The notes beneath the pieces are model-generated. The model searched no databases. It was not told where the DNA came from and was given only the letters and a program-made list of their open reading frames with translations. Shown here piece by piece: positions 1 to 6,716 of a stretch of DNA of 25,207 nucleotides. The translations under genes and the position numbers were made by a program. Origin of the DNA: an uncultured Agathobacter sp. (lineage in GTDB: Bacteria; Bacillota; Clostridia; Lachnospirales; Lachnospiraceae); contig CAJUND010000040.1 in assembly GCA_910587655.1 (NCBI GenBank), positions 1 to 25,207 on the forward strand, read 5' to 3'. The number at the start of each line of letters is the position of its first letter. Position 1 is the first letter of the stretch.

Positions 1-64
1 TGAAACGCCTGTGTTTCAAACAAATGGGTTAATCAATAACTTGTAAAGTGGTGTACATTTACAA
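1..64. promoter_or_regulatory. Two inverted repeats upstream of the first gene
   Basis: Two dyads lie in the first 64 bases. The first is TGAAAC/GTTTCA (1-6 and 13-18). The second is TTGTAAA/TTTACAA (41-47 and 58-64), with a 10-base centre containing GTGTAC. The second has the size and symmetry of a dimeric-repressor operator and sits 33 bases before the first start codon. No clear -35/-10 pair could be assigned nearby. The regulator is unknown. Confidence 0.35.
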
Positions 65-97
65 AAGCGAAGAACTAAGATTCTGAAAGGGCAGATT

Positions 98-1267
98 ATG
101 AAAGTCTATTCCAAAAACGAAGTAAGAAAAAAGTTACTGCAGTACCACAATATAGATGGAAATGAAAAACTTGCGGGAACGGACGGCGTGCGGAAAATTA
201 TGAAGCGGCTTGGAAGTATCCAGTATGATCCGCTGAATGTTGCGGGACGGAATGCAGACCTTGTGCTGCAGGCGCGCGTGGATGATTACAGAGCGGAATA
301 TTTATATTCGCTGCTTTATGAAGAACACGTTCTGCTGGACGGGTTTGACAAAGAAATGTGTATATACTGTGCAGAGGATTTTTCACGGTTTTCCAGGGTT
401 CGGAAAGAGCATGCAAAGTCTGTGGTAAATACCCTTAAATACCGCGGACAGACAGACGCGCTTGACATACTGGAGGAAGTGTTGGAATTTGTTACGGAGC
501 ACGGAATAACCGGAACAAAGGATATTTCAATCGGTGAGGTAAGGGAGAGCAGATGGGGACATAAAAAGCTTTCCAGTGCAGCGCTGGATTACATATACCA
601 TATCGGAAAACTGTGTGTGGCAGACCGGAAAGGAACACAGAAATACTTTGATTTAACAGAACGTGTACTGCCGTCTGATTTTCGTGAAACTGACAGTATG
701 ACGCTGGAAGAATTTCTGGACTGGTATATAATAAGGCGGTTAAAAAGCGTGGGATTTATATGGAATAAAAACGGCGGAGCATGGCAGGGGCATTTTCTGG
801 ATGACAAAGAAGTGCGAAAAAAGGTACTGGAACGGTTAGTGGAAAAAGGAAGCATACAGAAATTCCAGGTGGAAGATATCCCGGAAGAATTTTATGCATG
901 TAATGAATTTGCCGAAAATTTTGCCGGGGACAGACAAAAAGATTATGCGCGTTTTCTTGCCCCGCTCGATAACATTATGTGGGACAGGACCATGCTTGAA
1001 AAAGTTTTTGATTTTTCCTACCGCTGGGAAGTGTATACTCCGGTGGCAAAAAGAAAGTATGGTTATTATGTTATTCCGGTTATTTATAATAACTGTTTTG
1101 TTGCCAGATTTGAGCCGGAACCGGTAAATAAAACAGGCTGCTTTCGGATTAAAAACTGGTGGTGGGAAGACGGGATCTGTCCGGATGAAAAAATGAAAAA
1201 TGCGGTTATGGATGAAATGCTCCGGTTCAGCAGGTTTTTGCAGGTGGAATGTGCCGGAAAATTATGA
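98..1267 (+). CDS. Winged-helix DNA glycosylase, YcaQ/AlkZ-like
   Basis: A 389-aa cytoplasmic protein of the HTH_42 (YcaQ/AlkZ/AlkX) family. Characterised members excise alkylated or cross-linked bases from DNA. Near the N-terminus the sequence reads SIQYDPLNVAGRN, which contains the family's Q-hydrophobic-D catalytic motif (Q42-Y43-D44) followed by the usual N/R-rich turn. The length matches the family (about 360-410 aa). The start at 98 follows the purine-rich GAAAGGGCAG, a workable ribosome site. The C-terminal third is rich in Trp and aromatic residues, as expected for the tandem winged helices. The gene appears monocistronic; the AraC gene follows after 110 bases. Family assignment is fairly sure. 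Substrate (monoadduct or cross-link) cannot be read from the sequence. Confidence 0.82.
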   Translation: MKVYSKNEVRKKLLQYHNIDGNEKLAGTDGVRKIMKRLGSIQYDPLNVAGRNADLVLQARVDDYRAEYLYSLLYEEHVLLDGFDKEMCIYCAEDFSRFSRVRKEHAKSVVNTLKYRGQTDALDILEEVLEFVTEHGITGTKDISIGEVRESRWGHKKLSSAALDYIYHIGKLCVADRKGTQKYFDLTERVLPSDFRETDSMTLEEFLDWYIIRRLKSVGFIWNKNGGAWQGHFLDDKEVRKKVLERLVEKGSIQKFQVEDIPEEFYACNEFAENFAGDRQKDYARFLAPLDNIMWDRTMLEKVFDFSYRWEVYTPVAKRKYGYYVIPVIYNNCFVARFEPEPVNKTGCFRIKNWWWEDGICPDEKMKNAVMDEMLRFSRFLQVECAGKL

Positions 1268-1377
1268 CACAGCAGATAGCGGCGGAAAGACAGCCGGATA
1301 CTGGAAAGGAAAAATGGAACAGACAAAGGCTTTCTTGTAAAATGTCACTTATTAAACATCAGCTTAGAAAGGTACAC

Positions 1378-2220
1378 ATGAAAAACATATTATATACCCC
1401 GGCAACCGCCACCCCGTTCTTACAGAACAAAAACTACATGGAACTCTGTCCCCGGACTCCGGAGCTTGCCAGATATATCCGCTGTTTCTGGGGAACAAAA
1501 AACCTTTATGAAAAACAGGAATTGCCTGATGCCGCACAGCTTGTCATCCCGGACACCTGCGTGGATATTATTTATGAAGCAGACTATACAGAAAATACCG
1601 TTACCAGCAGTTTCTGCGGAATTCATGATTCCAGTTTCTTTGCATCTGACCGTACAAAAAGGGGGTATGCCGTTTCCCTGTTTGCCATCCGCTTTTACGC
1701 ATGGACGGCATATGCATTTTCAGAAGATTCATTAAAAAATACAGTAAACGGCTGGTTTGACGCTGCATCAAGATTTTTCTGGCTGGATAAAGAACTCAGG
1801 CAGATTGTGTTTGAAAAACATACGCTGGCAGAGCGGAGCCGTGCGGCAGAGAAACTGTTTGCGGAGCGGATGGAACAGACAAGGGAAAATGATACAGTTA
1901 ATCAGGCAGTAAAACAAATCATTTCAGCAAACGGCTTCGTGGATACAGCAGGACTGGCAAAAGAATGTTTTATAAGCACAAGACAGATGGAACGGCTGTT
2001 TCACGAATATATCGGCATGACTCCGAAAAAGCTGTGCAACCTTGTCCGTTACCAGTTTTTATGGAATGAAATCATAAAGAATCCTGGTTTTTGTATTCAG
2101 GATGCAGTTTATAAATACGGGTATACCGACCAGTCGCATTTAATGCGGGAATTTAAGCGTTACCATAGCATGGATATAAAGTCTGCCAGACAGTATGCAG
2201 CCCGGTTCAGCGGACAGTGA
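1378..2220 (+). CDS. AraC-family transcriptional regulator
   Basis: A 280-aa protein with a C-terminal AraC-type double helix-turn-helix at about residues 184-272. The first recognition part reads FISTRQMERLFHEYIGMTPKK and the second contains the conserved QSHLMREFKRYHSM. The N-terminal 180 residues are a beta-rich sensor region like the one often found with this HTH in Clostridia and Bacteroidetes (the DUF6597 type, from memory); its ligand is unknown. ATG 1378 is chosen because AGAAAGG lies just upstream. The open frame extends back to 1249, inside the glycosylase gene, but that part lacks a ribosome site and looks non-coding. No target operon can be named; it could act on the glycosylase or the downstream genes. 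Confidence 0.85.
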   Translation: MKNILYTPATATPFLQNKNYMELCPRTPELARYIRCFWGTKNLYEKQELPDAAQLVIPDTCVDIIYEADYTENTVTSSFCGIHDSSFFASDRTKRGYAVSLFAIRFYAWTAYAFSEDSLKNTVNGWFDAASRFFWLDKELRQIVFEKHTLAERSRAAEKLFAERMEQTRENDTVNQAVKQIISANGFVDTAGLAKECFISTRQMERLFHEYIGMTPKKLCNLVRYQFLWNEIIKNPGFCIQDAVYKYGYTDQSHLMREFKRYHSMDIKSARQYAARFSGQ

Positions 2221-2305
2221 CAGACAGCCTTGTTCCGTAGGAATTTGAAAAGCTAAATCAATCCCGGAAGTTAAAAAACATGAAAAAAAGTTGATTAAAT
2301 TTCAA

Positions 2306-2334
2306 TTGTAAAGGGCGGTATCCTCTGATAAGAT
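2306..2334 (+). promoter_or_regulatory. Sigma-A-type promoter for the XRE regulator
   Basis: A -35 TTGTAA (2306-2311) and -10 TAAGAT (2329-2334) are separated by exactly 17 bases. The -10 is preceded by TGA, giving an extended -10 element. It lies 62 bases before the start codon at 2396. Confidence 0.6.
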
Positions 2335-2395
2335 AATTGTAGAAAACAATAGAAGATGCTGCTGTATGCTTCGGCAGATTCAGGGGAGGAACAGG

Positions 2396-3424
2396 ATGCA
2401 GACCGGTCAGATAATCCGAAAATACAGAAAAATCAAAAATATTACCCAGGAGGAAATGGCAGGCAGGCTGGGGGTGAGCGCCCCGGCTGTCAGTAAATGG
2501 GAAAAAGGCGTCAGCCAGCCTGATATTTCCCTGCTGGCGCCTATTGCAAGGCTTCTTGGCATTTCCCTGGAAACGCTGCTTTCCTGGCAGGAAAATCTTT
2601 CGGACACAGAAATCGAACAGATACTGAAAGAAACAACGCAGAAACTGGAAACAGATTCTTATCATGCAGCATTTGAATTCGCAGCAGAAAATATCTGCAA
2701 GTATCCTGACAGCGGTTCGTTAATTGTACAGCTTGCCGCAGTACTTGATACACAGATGCAGGACGAATCTTCCGGCAGCGGGGATTACAAAAAGCAGATT
2801 GAAAAATGGTACAGACAGGCGCTGGAAAGCAGTGACAGGACGGTGCAGAAAACAGCCGCCCGGATGCTGTTTTACTTTTACCTGCGCATGGAAAATTATT
2901 CTGAGGCAGAGCAGTATCTTCGTTTTTTCCCGGAAGAAAGCGCAGACAGAAAATGCTCCCAGGCAAAAATTTATGAAAAAACAGACAGAAGGCAGGAGGC
3001 ATATAAAGCCTATGAGGAAATACTGTTTTCGGAATACCAGACGCTTAATCTGGTTATGCACAGCCTGGCAGTGCTGTCCTTTGAGGATGGATGTCCGGGG
3101 CAGGCAAAAATGTGGCTGGAAAAAGAAAGTTCTCTTGCTGCACTGTTTGACATGGGAGAGTACAATATCACATCCTGCCTGCTGGAGTCCGCTGTCTGGG
3201 AAAAAAATGTGGAGCAGACATGGAAAATTATGCAGAAGCTTTTACGTTCTGTGGAAACACTGGATTCCTTTTCACGCTCAGAAATGTATGCCCATATGAA
3301 GTTCAGGCAGCAGAGTAAGGAATTTTGTGAAAAACTTAAGAAAGAGTTACTGAAAAATTTTCAGGATGAAGAAAGCTTTTCTTATATGGAATGCCATGAA
3401 GGGTGGAAAAGCCTGTTTGGGTAA
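2396..3424 (+). CDS. XRE-family regulator with helical repeat C-terminal domain
   Basis: A 342-aa protein. Residues about 4-62 form a Cro/C1-type HTH (ITQEEMAGRLGVSAPAVSKW, then a QPDISLLAPIARLLGISLETLL-like helix 4-5 region). The rest is alpha-helical with alternating aromatic and small residues (YSEAEQYLRFF, EAYKAYEEIL), like a TPR-type repeat array. This layout is common in Firmicutes regulators that sense a peptide or metabolic state, and no enzymatic motif is seen. The start at 2396 has GGGGAGGA seven bases upstream; an upstream in-frame ATG at 2366 lacks this. The gene has its own extended -10 promoter. The downstream racemase frame starts 130 bases later, so co-transcription is possible but not shown. 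Confidence 0.85.
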   Translation: MQTGQIIRKYRKIKNITQEEMAGRLGVSAPAVSKWEKGVSQPDISLLAPIARLLGISLETLLSWQENLSDTEIEQILKETTQKLETDSYHAAFEFAAENICKYPDSGSLIVQLAAVLDTQMQDESSGSGDYKKQIEKWYRQALESSDRTVQKTAARMLFYFYLRMENYSEAEQYLRFFPEESADRKCSQAKIYEKTDRRQEAYKAYEEILFSEYQTLNLVMHSLAVLSFEDGCPGQAKMWLEKESSLAALFDMGEYNITSCLLESAVWEKNVEQTWKIMQKLLRSVETLDSFSRSEMYAHMKFRQQSKEFCEKLKKELLKNFQDEESFSYMECHEGWKSLFG

Positions 3425-3471
3425 TCAGGGAGATAAAAGATTGAAAAATAAAAATATTAAAGAAAGGAAAA

Positions 3472-3558
3472 ATGTTGCAGGTGATTTTTCAATCTTTATT
3501 TGTGCCGCAGAAAAGCGCGTCACAAACGACAGAGCCTGCGGCATGGTACAAAATATGA
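3472..3558 (+). CDS. Possible 28-aa leader ORF coupled to the racemase
   Basis: The frame starts ATG-TTG-CAG right after an excellent ribosome site (AGAAAGGA) and codes for 28 residues. Its TGA stop (3556-3558) overlaps the ATG of the racemase (3555-3557) as ATGA. The racemase itself has no good ribosome site. The geometry is that of translational coupling. The peptide shows no recognisable motif, and an accidental ORF cannot be excluded. Confidence 0.35.
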   Translation: MLQVIFQSLFVPQKSASQTTEPAAWYKI

Positions 3559-4247
3559 AAAAAATTGGATTAATCGGAGGAACCGGACCGGAATCCACAA
3601 TCATTTATTACAGGGAATTAAACAGAATCATTGGGGAAAAGACAAATGGCAGGGCGTTTCCTGAAATTACCCTGGAAAGCATAAATTTATATCAGGCCCT
3701 TGGATACTGTGAAAATGAAAATTATGAAAAATTGGAAAAATATCTGCTTGAAGCACTTTGTAACCTTGAAAAGTGCGGAGTGGAACTTGCAGCATTGACA
3801 GCAGGAACCATGCATATCGTATATGATAAATTAAAGCAGCACTCTTCTGTACATCTTGTCAGTATTCCGGAAACAGCCAGTGACGAAGCGGTAAAAAGAG
3901 GCTGTAAAAAAGCAGGGCTGCTGGGAACCATTTTTACGATGCAGAAGGATTATTTAAAAACAGCATTTATACAGAGGGGAATAGAAGTAGTGGTTCCATC
4001 CGGGGAAGAAATGAAACTGGTGAACAAAAGAATCACAGAAGAACTGGAGCATGGAATTGTAAAGGAATCCACAAGAAAAGAACTGACAGAAATTATTTCC
4101 CGGATGAAGAAAACAGAGGGAATTGATGCAGTCATTCTTGGGTGTACGGAGCTTCCGCTTATATTAAATGAAAACAACTGTCCGGCTGACTGTCTGGACA
4201 TTATGCAGATTCATATAGAAAGACTGGCGGAGCTTATAGTGCAGTAA
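3555..4247 (+). CDS. Aspartate/glutamate racemase-family protein
   Basis: A 230-aa protein opening with MKKIGLIGGTGPESTIIYYR, the nucleophile-fold start of the Asp/Glu/hydantoin racemase superfamily. These cofactor-independent enzymes use two opposed acid/base residues. The second site is intact: GCTELPL with C197. At the first site, usually C or T followed by NT, the sequence reads TAGTMH (82-87), so the catalytic position is Ala83 by alignment with E. coli YgeA (Thr83/Cys197, recalled). The product may therefore be an atypical or one-base member. The ATG at 3555 lacks a good ribosome site and overlaps the stop of a small ORF; ATG 3543 is an in-frame alternative. The frame upstream of this overlaps the XRE gene and is probably not translated. 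Confidence 0.78.
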   Translation: MKKIGLIGGTGPESTIIYYRELNRIIGEKTNGRAFPEITLESINLYQALGYCENENYEKLEKYLLEALCNLEKCGVELAALTAGTMHIVYDKLKQHSSVHLVSIPETASDEAVKRGCKKAGLLGTIFTMQKDYLKTAFIQRGIEVVVPSGEEMKLVNKRITEELEHGIVKESTRKELTEIISRMKKTEGIDAVILGCTELPLILNENNCPADCLDIMQIHIERLAELIVQ

Positions 4248-4452
4248 TCAATCATATCATGGATATGAAAAAATATGTCGGAAATATCCAATACACCCGC
4301 CTCCTTTTCTGGTAATATTTTGTAATATTCCTGCAAAGCAGGGATATTGCCTGCGCAAACCGTTTTGCGAAGCGAACTTTAATACGCTGTCGTACCCTGC
4401 AAGGGTCTGGCGTTCGGTTTGCTCCATAATAAGGGAAAGGAAGGAATCTGCC
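4248..4452 (+). other. Intergenic segment with nested hairpins (structured RNA candidate)
   Basis: No ORF of note. It contains a hairpin AATATTCCTGC (4324-4334) / GCAGGGATATT (4338-4348) with one G-U pair. A second pairing, GCAAACCG (4355-4362) with CGGTTTGC (4415-4422), encloses about 50 bases. Inside it are AGCG/CGCT (4371-4374, 4385-4388) and ACCCT-GCA-AGGGT (4394-4406). An alternative pairing CGAAC/GTTCG competes with the long stem. It could be an RNA leader of the DUF3795 gene or a degenerate palindromic repeat element. It matches no riboswitch I recognise. Confidence 0.35.
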
Positions 4453-4755
4453 GTGAGCGAAAACAAAAAATCGGATATCAGCGTCTGCGGAACAGACTGC
4501 AGCACATGTTACTGTTACGGAAAAATGTGCAGAGGATGCAATGCATGTGCCGGAAAAGTATTCCATGCGCCGGAGGGAAAGGCGTGCGCCATTTATGAGT
4601 GTACCGTAAACAAAATGGGATATAAAACCTGTGGGGAATGCAGTCAGGCGCCTTGTGAAATCTGGATGAAAACAAGGGATCCGAAATACTCGGACGAGGA
4701 ATTTGACCAGAATGTCAGAATGCGTATTGCTGCACTGAAACATGCAGACAACTGA
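4453..4755 (+). CDS. Cysteine-rich DUF3795 protein
   Basis: A 100-aa protein with the Cys pattern typical of DUF3795: CGTDCSTCYCYGKMCRGCNAC near the N-terminus and KTCGECSQAPC in the middle, followed by a charged helix. The cysteines probably bind zinc or an iron-sulfur cluster, but the function of the family is unknown. The start is GTG 4453, preceded by GGAAAGGAAGGAA, a strong site with suitable spacing. It is the last + strand gene before a bidirectional terminator. No enzymatic residues beyond the cysteines can be identified. Confidence 0.75.
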   Translation: MSENKKSDISVCGTDCSTCYCYGKMCRGCNACAGKVFHAPEGKACAIYECTVNKMGYKTCGECSQAPCEIWMKTRDPKYSDEEFDQNVRMRIAALKHADN

Positions 4756-4768
4756 AAAAGAAACACAA

Positions 4769-4801
4769 AAAAGAGGATTTCAAAAACAGAAATCCTCTTT
4801 T
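4769..4801. terminator. Bidirectional terminator between convergent genes
   Basis: A perfect 13-bp stem, AAAAGAGGATTTC / GAAATCCTCTTTT, with a 7-base loop AAAAACA. T-runs on both strands allow it to end both the DUF3795 transcript (+) and the CarD transcript (-). Confidence 0.85.
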
Positions 4802-4822
4802 GATATTTATAAAACAATTGGT

Positions 4823-5326
4823 TTACTGCGTTTCCACACGCCGGGTAATAAAATCCTCCACCTCATCCTTTGGTATTTTCAGGGCAATGGATAATTCCCC
4901 GTACAGATGATCCTCTGCCTGCCGCAGATACCTGGCGTCGCTGCTGGTGATTTTTTTCCCTTCTGCCTGTCTGGTTTTTCCGCGTAAATAAAGCGTTTTA
5001 ATAATCCGGATCCATTCTTCACAGCTGCAGGCGCGCATTGCCTTTTTGTATGTTTCCTCGCGCTGTTTTTCACTTGGAATCTGCAGTGTATCAATTTCCC
5101 TTACCTTGCCAATCAGTTCGTCAGCTTCCTTTGCAGTGACTATTTTACGCATCAGAACCTTTTCATTGCCGACAGGGGTAAATACCCTGCGTCCTCTGTC
5201 GTAAACTGGTTCCAGCTCATAATAGAGCATGTCTGCTTTTGTGCCGGGCGGAGCCATCTTTTTAATCTTTGCAACCCTGCACACACCGGTACTTCCATAA
5301 AAAACATATTCTCCTACTTCAAACAT
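4823..5326 (-). CDS. CarD/CdnL-family transcriptional regulator
   Basis: A 167-aa protein starting MFEVGEYVFYGSTGVCRV, the Tudor-like RNA-polymerase-interacting domain of the CarD_CdnL_TRCF family (residues about 1-60). A helical C-terminal domain follows (about 70-165), which in this family contacts promoter DNA near the -10. Members bind the RNA polymerase beta subunit and stabilise open complexes. The ribosome site is nearly perfect (AGGAGGTG, 5 bases before ATG). The gene stands alone, convergent to DUF3795 and divergent from the van-type genes, with its own promoter. The length matches Firmicutes members (about 160-170 aa). Confidence 0.88.
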   Translation of the reverse strand: MFEVGEYVFYGSTGVCRVAKIKKMAPPGTKADMLYYELEPVYDRGRRVFTPVGNEKVLMRKIVTAKEADELIGKVREIDTLQIPSEKQREETYKKAMRACSCEEWIRIIKTLYLRGKTRQAEGKKITSSDARYLRQAEDHLYGELSIALKIPKDEVEDFITRRVETQ

Positions 5327-5357
5327 AAATCACCTCCTGTTTCTGTCAACTACAACA

Positions 5358-5387
5358 ATTGTATCATATATTTTTCGCAATTGTCAG
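5358..5387 (-). promoter_or_regulatory. Promoter of the CarD-family gene
   Basis: On the - strand, -35 CTGACA (5387-5382) and -10 TACAAT (5363-5358) are 18 bases apart. TGA directly precedes the -10, giving an extended -10 element. The position, about 30 bases before the start codon, is right. Confidence 0.6.
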
Positions 5388-5532
5388 CAAAAATATGAGA
5401 TTTCAGAAAATTTTGTGAATATTATATTAATACCAAAAGCTGGTTTTTGTGCAGAATTAATAGAAACTGGGATTGAACCAGGCAAAAAGAGATCGTGCGT
5501 AAGTTCAGTTATCAGCAGAATGTGTCAAAAGA

Positions 5533-5552
5533 TGTAGGAAAATTGTAAGAAA
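5533..5552 (+). promoter_or_regulatory. Direct repeats resembling a VanR-type response-regulator box
   Basis: TGTAGGAAA (5533-5541) and TGTAAGAAA (5544-5552) repeat with an 11-bp period, one helical turn, as OmpR-class regulators prefer. VanR boxes of van operons, as I recall them, carry a similar CGTAAGAAA-like core. The site lies 106 bases before the ligase start. The -10 that goes with it is not clear; TAAATA (5581-5586) and TAGTAT (5612-5617) are candidates. No VanRS pair is encoded in the window. Confidence 0.4.
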
Positions 5553-5657
5553 TATACAGGTAAAAGAAGGGAATATCCGGTAAATAAACAGATAAATTTC
5601 ATCCATATTTTTAGTATTATGACAGTAGAAAAGAAAATAACAAAGGAGAAACTGGAA

Positions 5658-6716
5658 ATGAAAAAGAAAAAGCTGGCAGTTATTTTCGGGGGAAATTCTA
5701 CCGAATACGAGGTGTCACTGCAGTCGGCGTCTGCCGTACTGGAACATATAAATACCAGAAAGTTTGAGATTATTCCGGTAGGGATTACTCGGGAGGGGGA
5801 CTGGTACCACTACACCGGAAAAAGAGAAAACATAAAAGACAATACTTGGTTTAAACAGCGGGAATATCTGCATCCGCTTACCGTTTCCTGCAGCCGTAAA
5901 GACGGGGGATTCCTGGAATTGGCAGAAGACGGATACCATTGTCTTAAGACGGACCTGGTTTTTCCGGTTCTGCATGGAAAAAACGGGGAGGACGGGACAC
6001 TGCAGGGGATGTTTGAGCTGGCAGGAATACCTGTCATAGGATGTAATTCACTCTCTTCCGCGCTTTGCATGGACAAGGACAGGGCGCATAAGCTGGTATC
6101 CCTTTCAGGAATTGCAGTGCCGCAGTCTGTTACCTTTCGGCGGGACGAAACGGAAGCGGCACAGAAAGAAATAAAAGAAAAACTGGCATTTCCGCTTTTT
6201 ATCAAGCCTGTCCGTGCAGGTTCGTCCTTTGGAATTACCAGGGTGTGTAAGAAAGAAGAATTAAATGCTGCCATAGAGCTGGCTTTTTTGCATGATACCG
6301 AAGTGACTGCAGAAGAAGCAGTCCGTGGTTTTGAGGTGGGCTGCGCCATTCTCGGAACAAAAAAGCTGACAGTTGGAAGAGTGGATGAAATCGAGCTGTC
6401 CCATGGATTTTTTGACTTTCACGAAAAATATACACTGAAAACATCAAAAATCCATATGCCTGCCAGAATTGACGAAGAGACAGAAAAACGGATAAGAAAT
6501 ACCGCAGTAAAAATATATAAAATACTGGGCTGTTCCGGTTTTGCAAGGGTGGATATGTTTTATACGCCGTCCGGTGAAATTGTTTTTAATGAAGTAAATA
6601 CGATTCCCGGCTTTACGGACCACAGCCGTTTCCCGAATATGATGAAAGGAATCGGACTGTCGTTTCCGAAACTGCTGGATGAACTGACAGGGCTGTACAC
6701 AGAAGATGATGAATAA
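5658..6716 (+). CDS. vanG: D-alanine-D-serine ligase, VanG-type
   Basis: A 352-aa ATP-grasp ligase of the D-Ala-D-Ala ligase family. It opens KKLAVIFGGNSTEYEVSLQSA, the N-terminal substrate loop. It carries GKNGEDGTLQG, the nucleotide-binding FIKPVRAGSSFGI, and a metal/carboxylate end with FNEVNTIPGFT. The omega-loop region reads EKYTLKTS (E256-T262 onward), the pattern of D-Ala-D-Ser ligases (VanC/E/G), rather than the Y-containing loop of housekeeping Ddl or the loop of D-Ala-D-Lac ligases. The product would be a low-vancomycin-affinity precursor end. Start 5658 is chosen because AAAGGAG lies 8 bases upstream. The racemase gene overlaps its end by 11 bases, so the two are one operon. Symbol is by family resemblance only. 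Confidence 0.85.
   Translation: MKKKKLAVIFGGNSTEYEVSLQSASAVLEHINTRKFEIIPVGITREGDWYHYTGKRENIKDNTWFKQREYLHPLTVSCSRKDGGFLELAEDGYHCLKTDLVFPVLHGKNGEDGTLQGMFELAGIPVIGCNSLSSALCMDKDRAHKLVSLSGIAVPQSVTFRRDETEAAQKEIKEKLAFPLFIKPVRAGSSFGITRVCKKEELNAAIELAFLHDTEVTAEEAVRGFEVGCAILGTKKLTVGRVDEIELSHGFFDFHEKYTLKTSKIHMPARIDEETEKRIRNTAVKIYKILGCSGFARVDMFYTPSGEIVFNEVNTIPGFTDHSRFPNMMKGIGLSFPKLLDELTGLYTEDDE

Noticed and set aside
3366..3554. Long N-terminal extension of the racemase
   Set aside because: The fold begins at MKKIGLIGG; the upstream part overlaps the XRE gene and is not protein-like.
5440..5485. A TpsiC-arm-like stretch (GGTTCAATCCC on the minus strand)
   Set aside because: Only a 4-bp stem around TTCAATC; no acceptor, D or anticodon arm can be paired with it, so it is not a tRNA.
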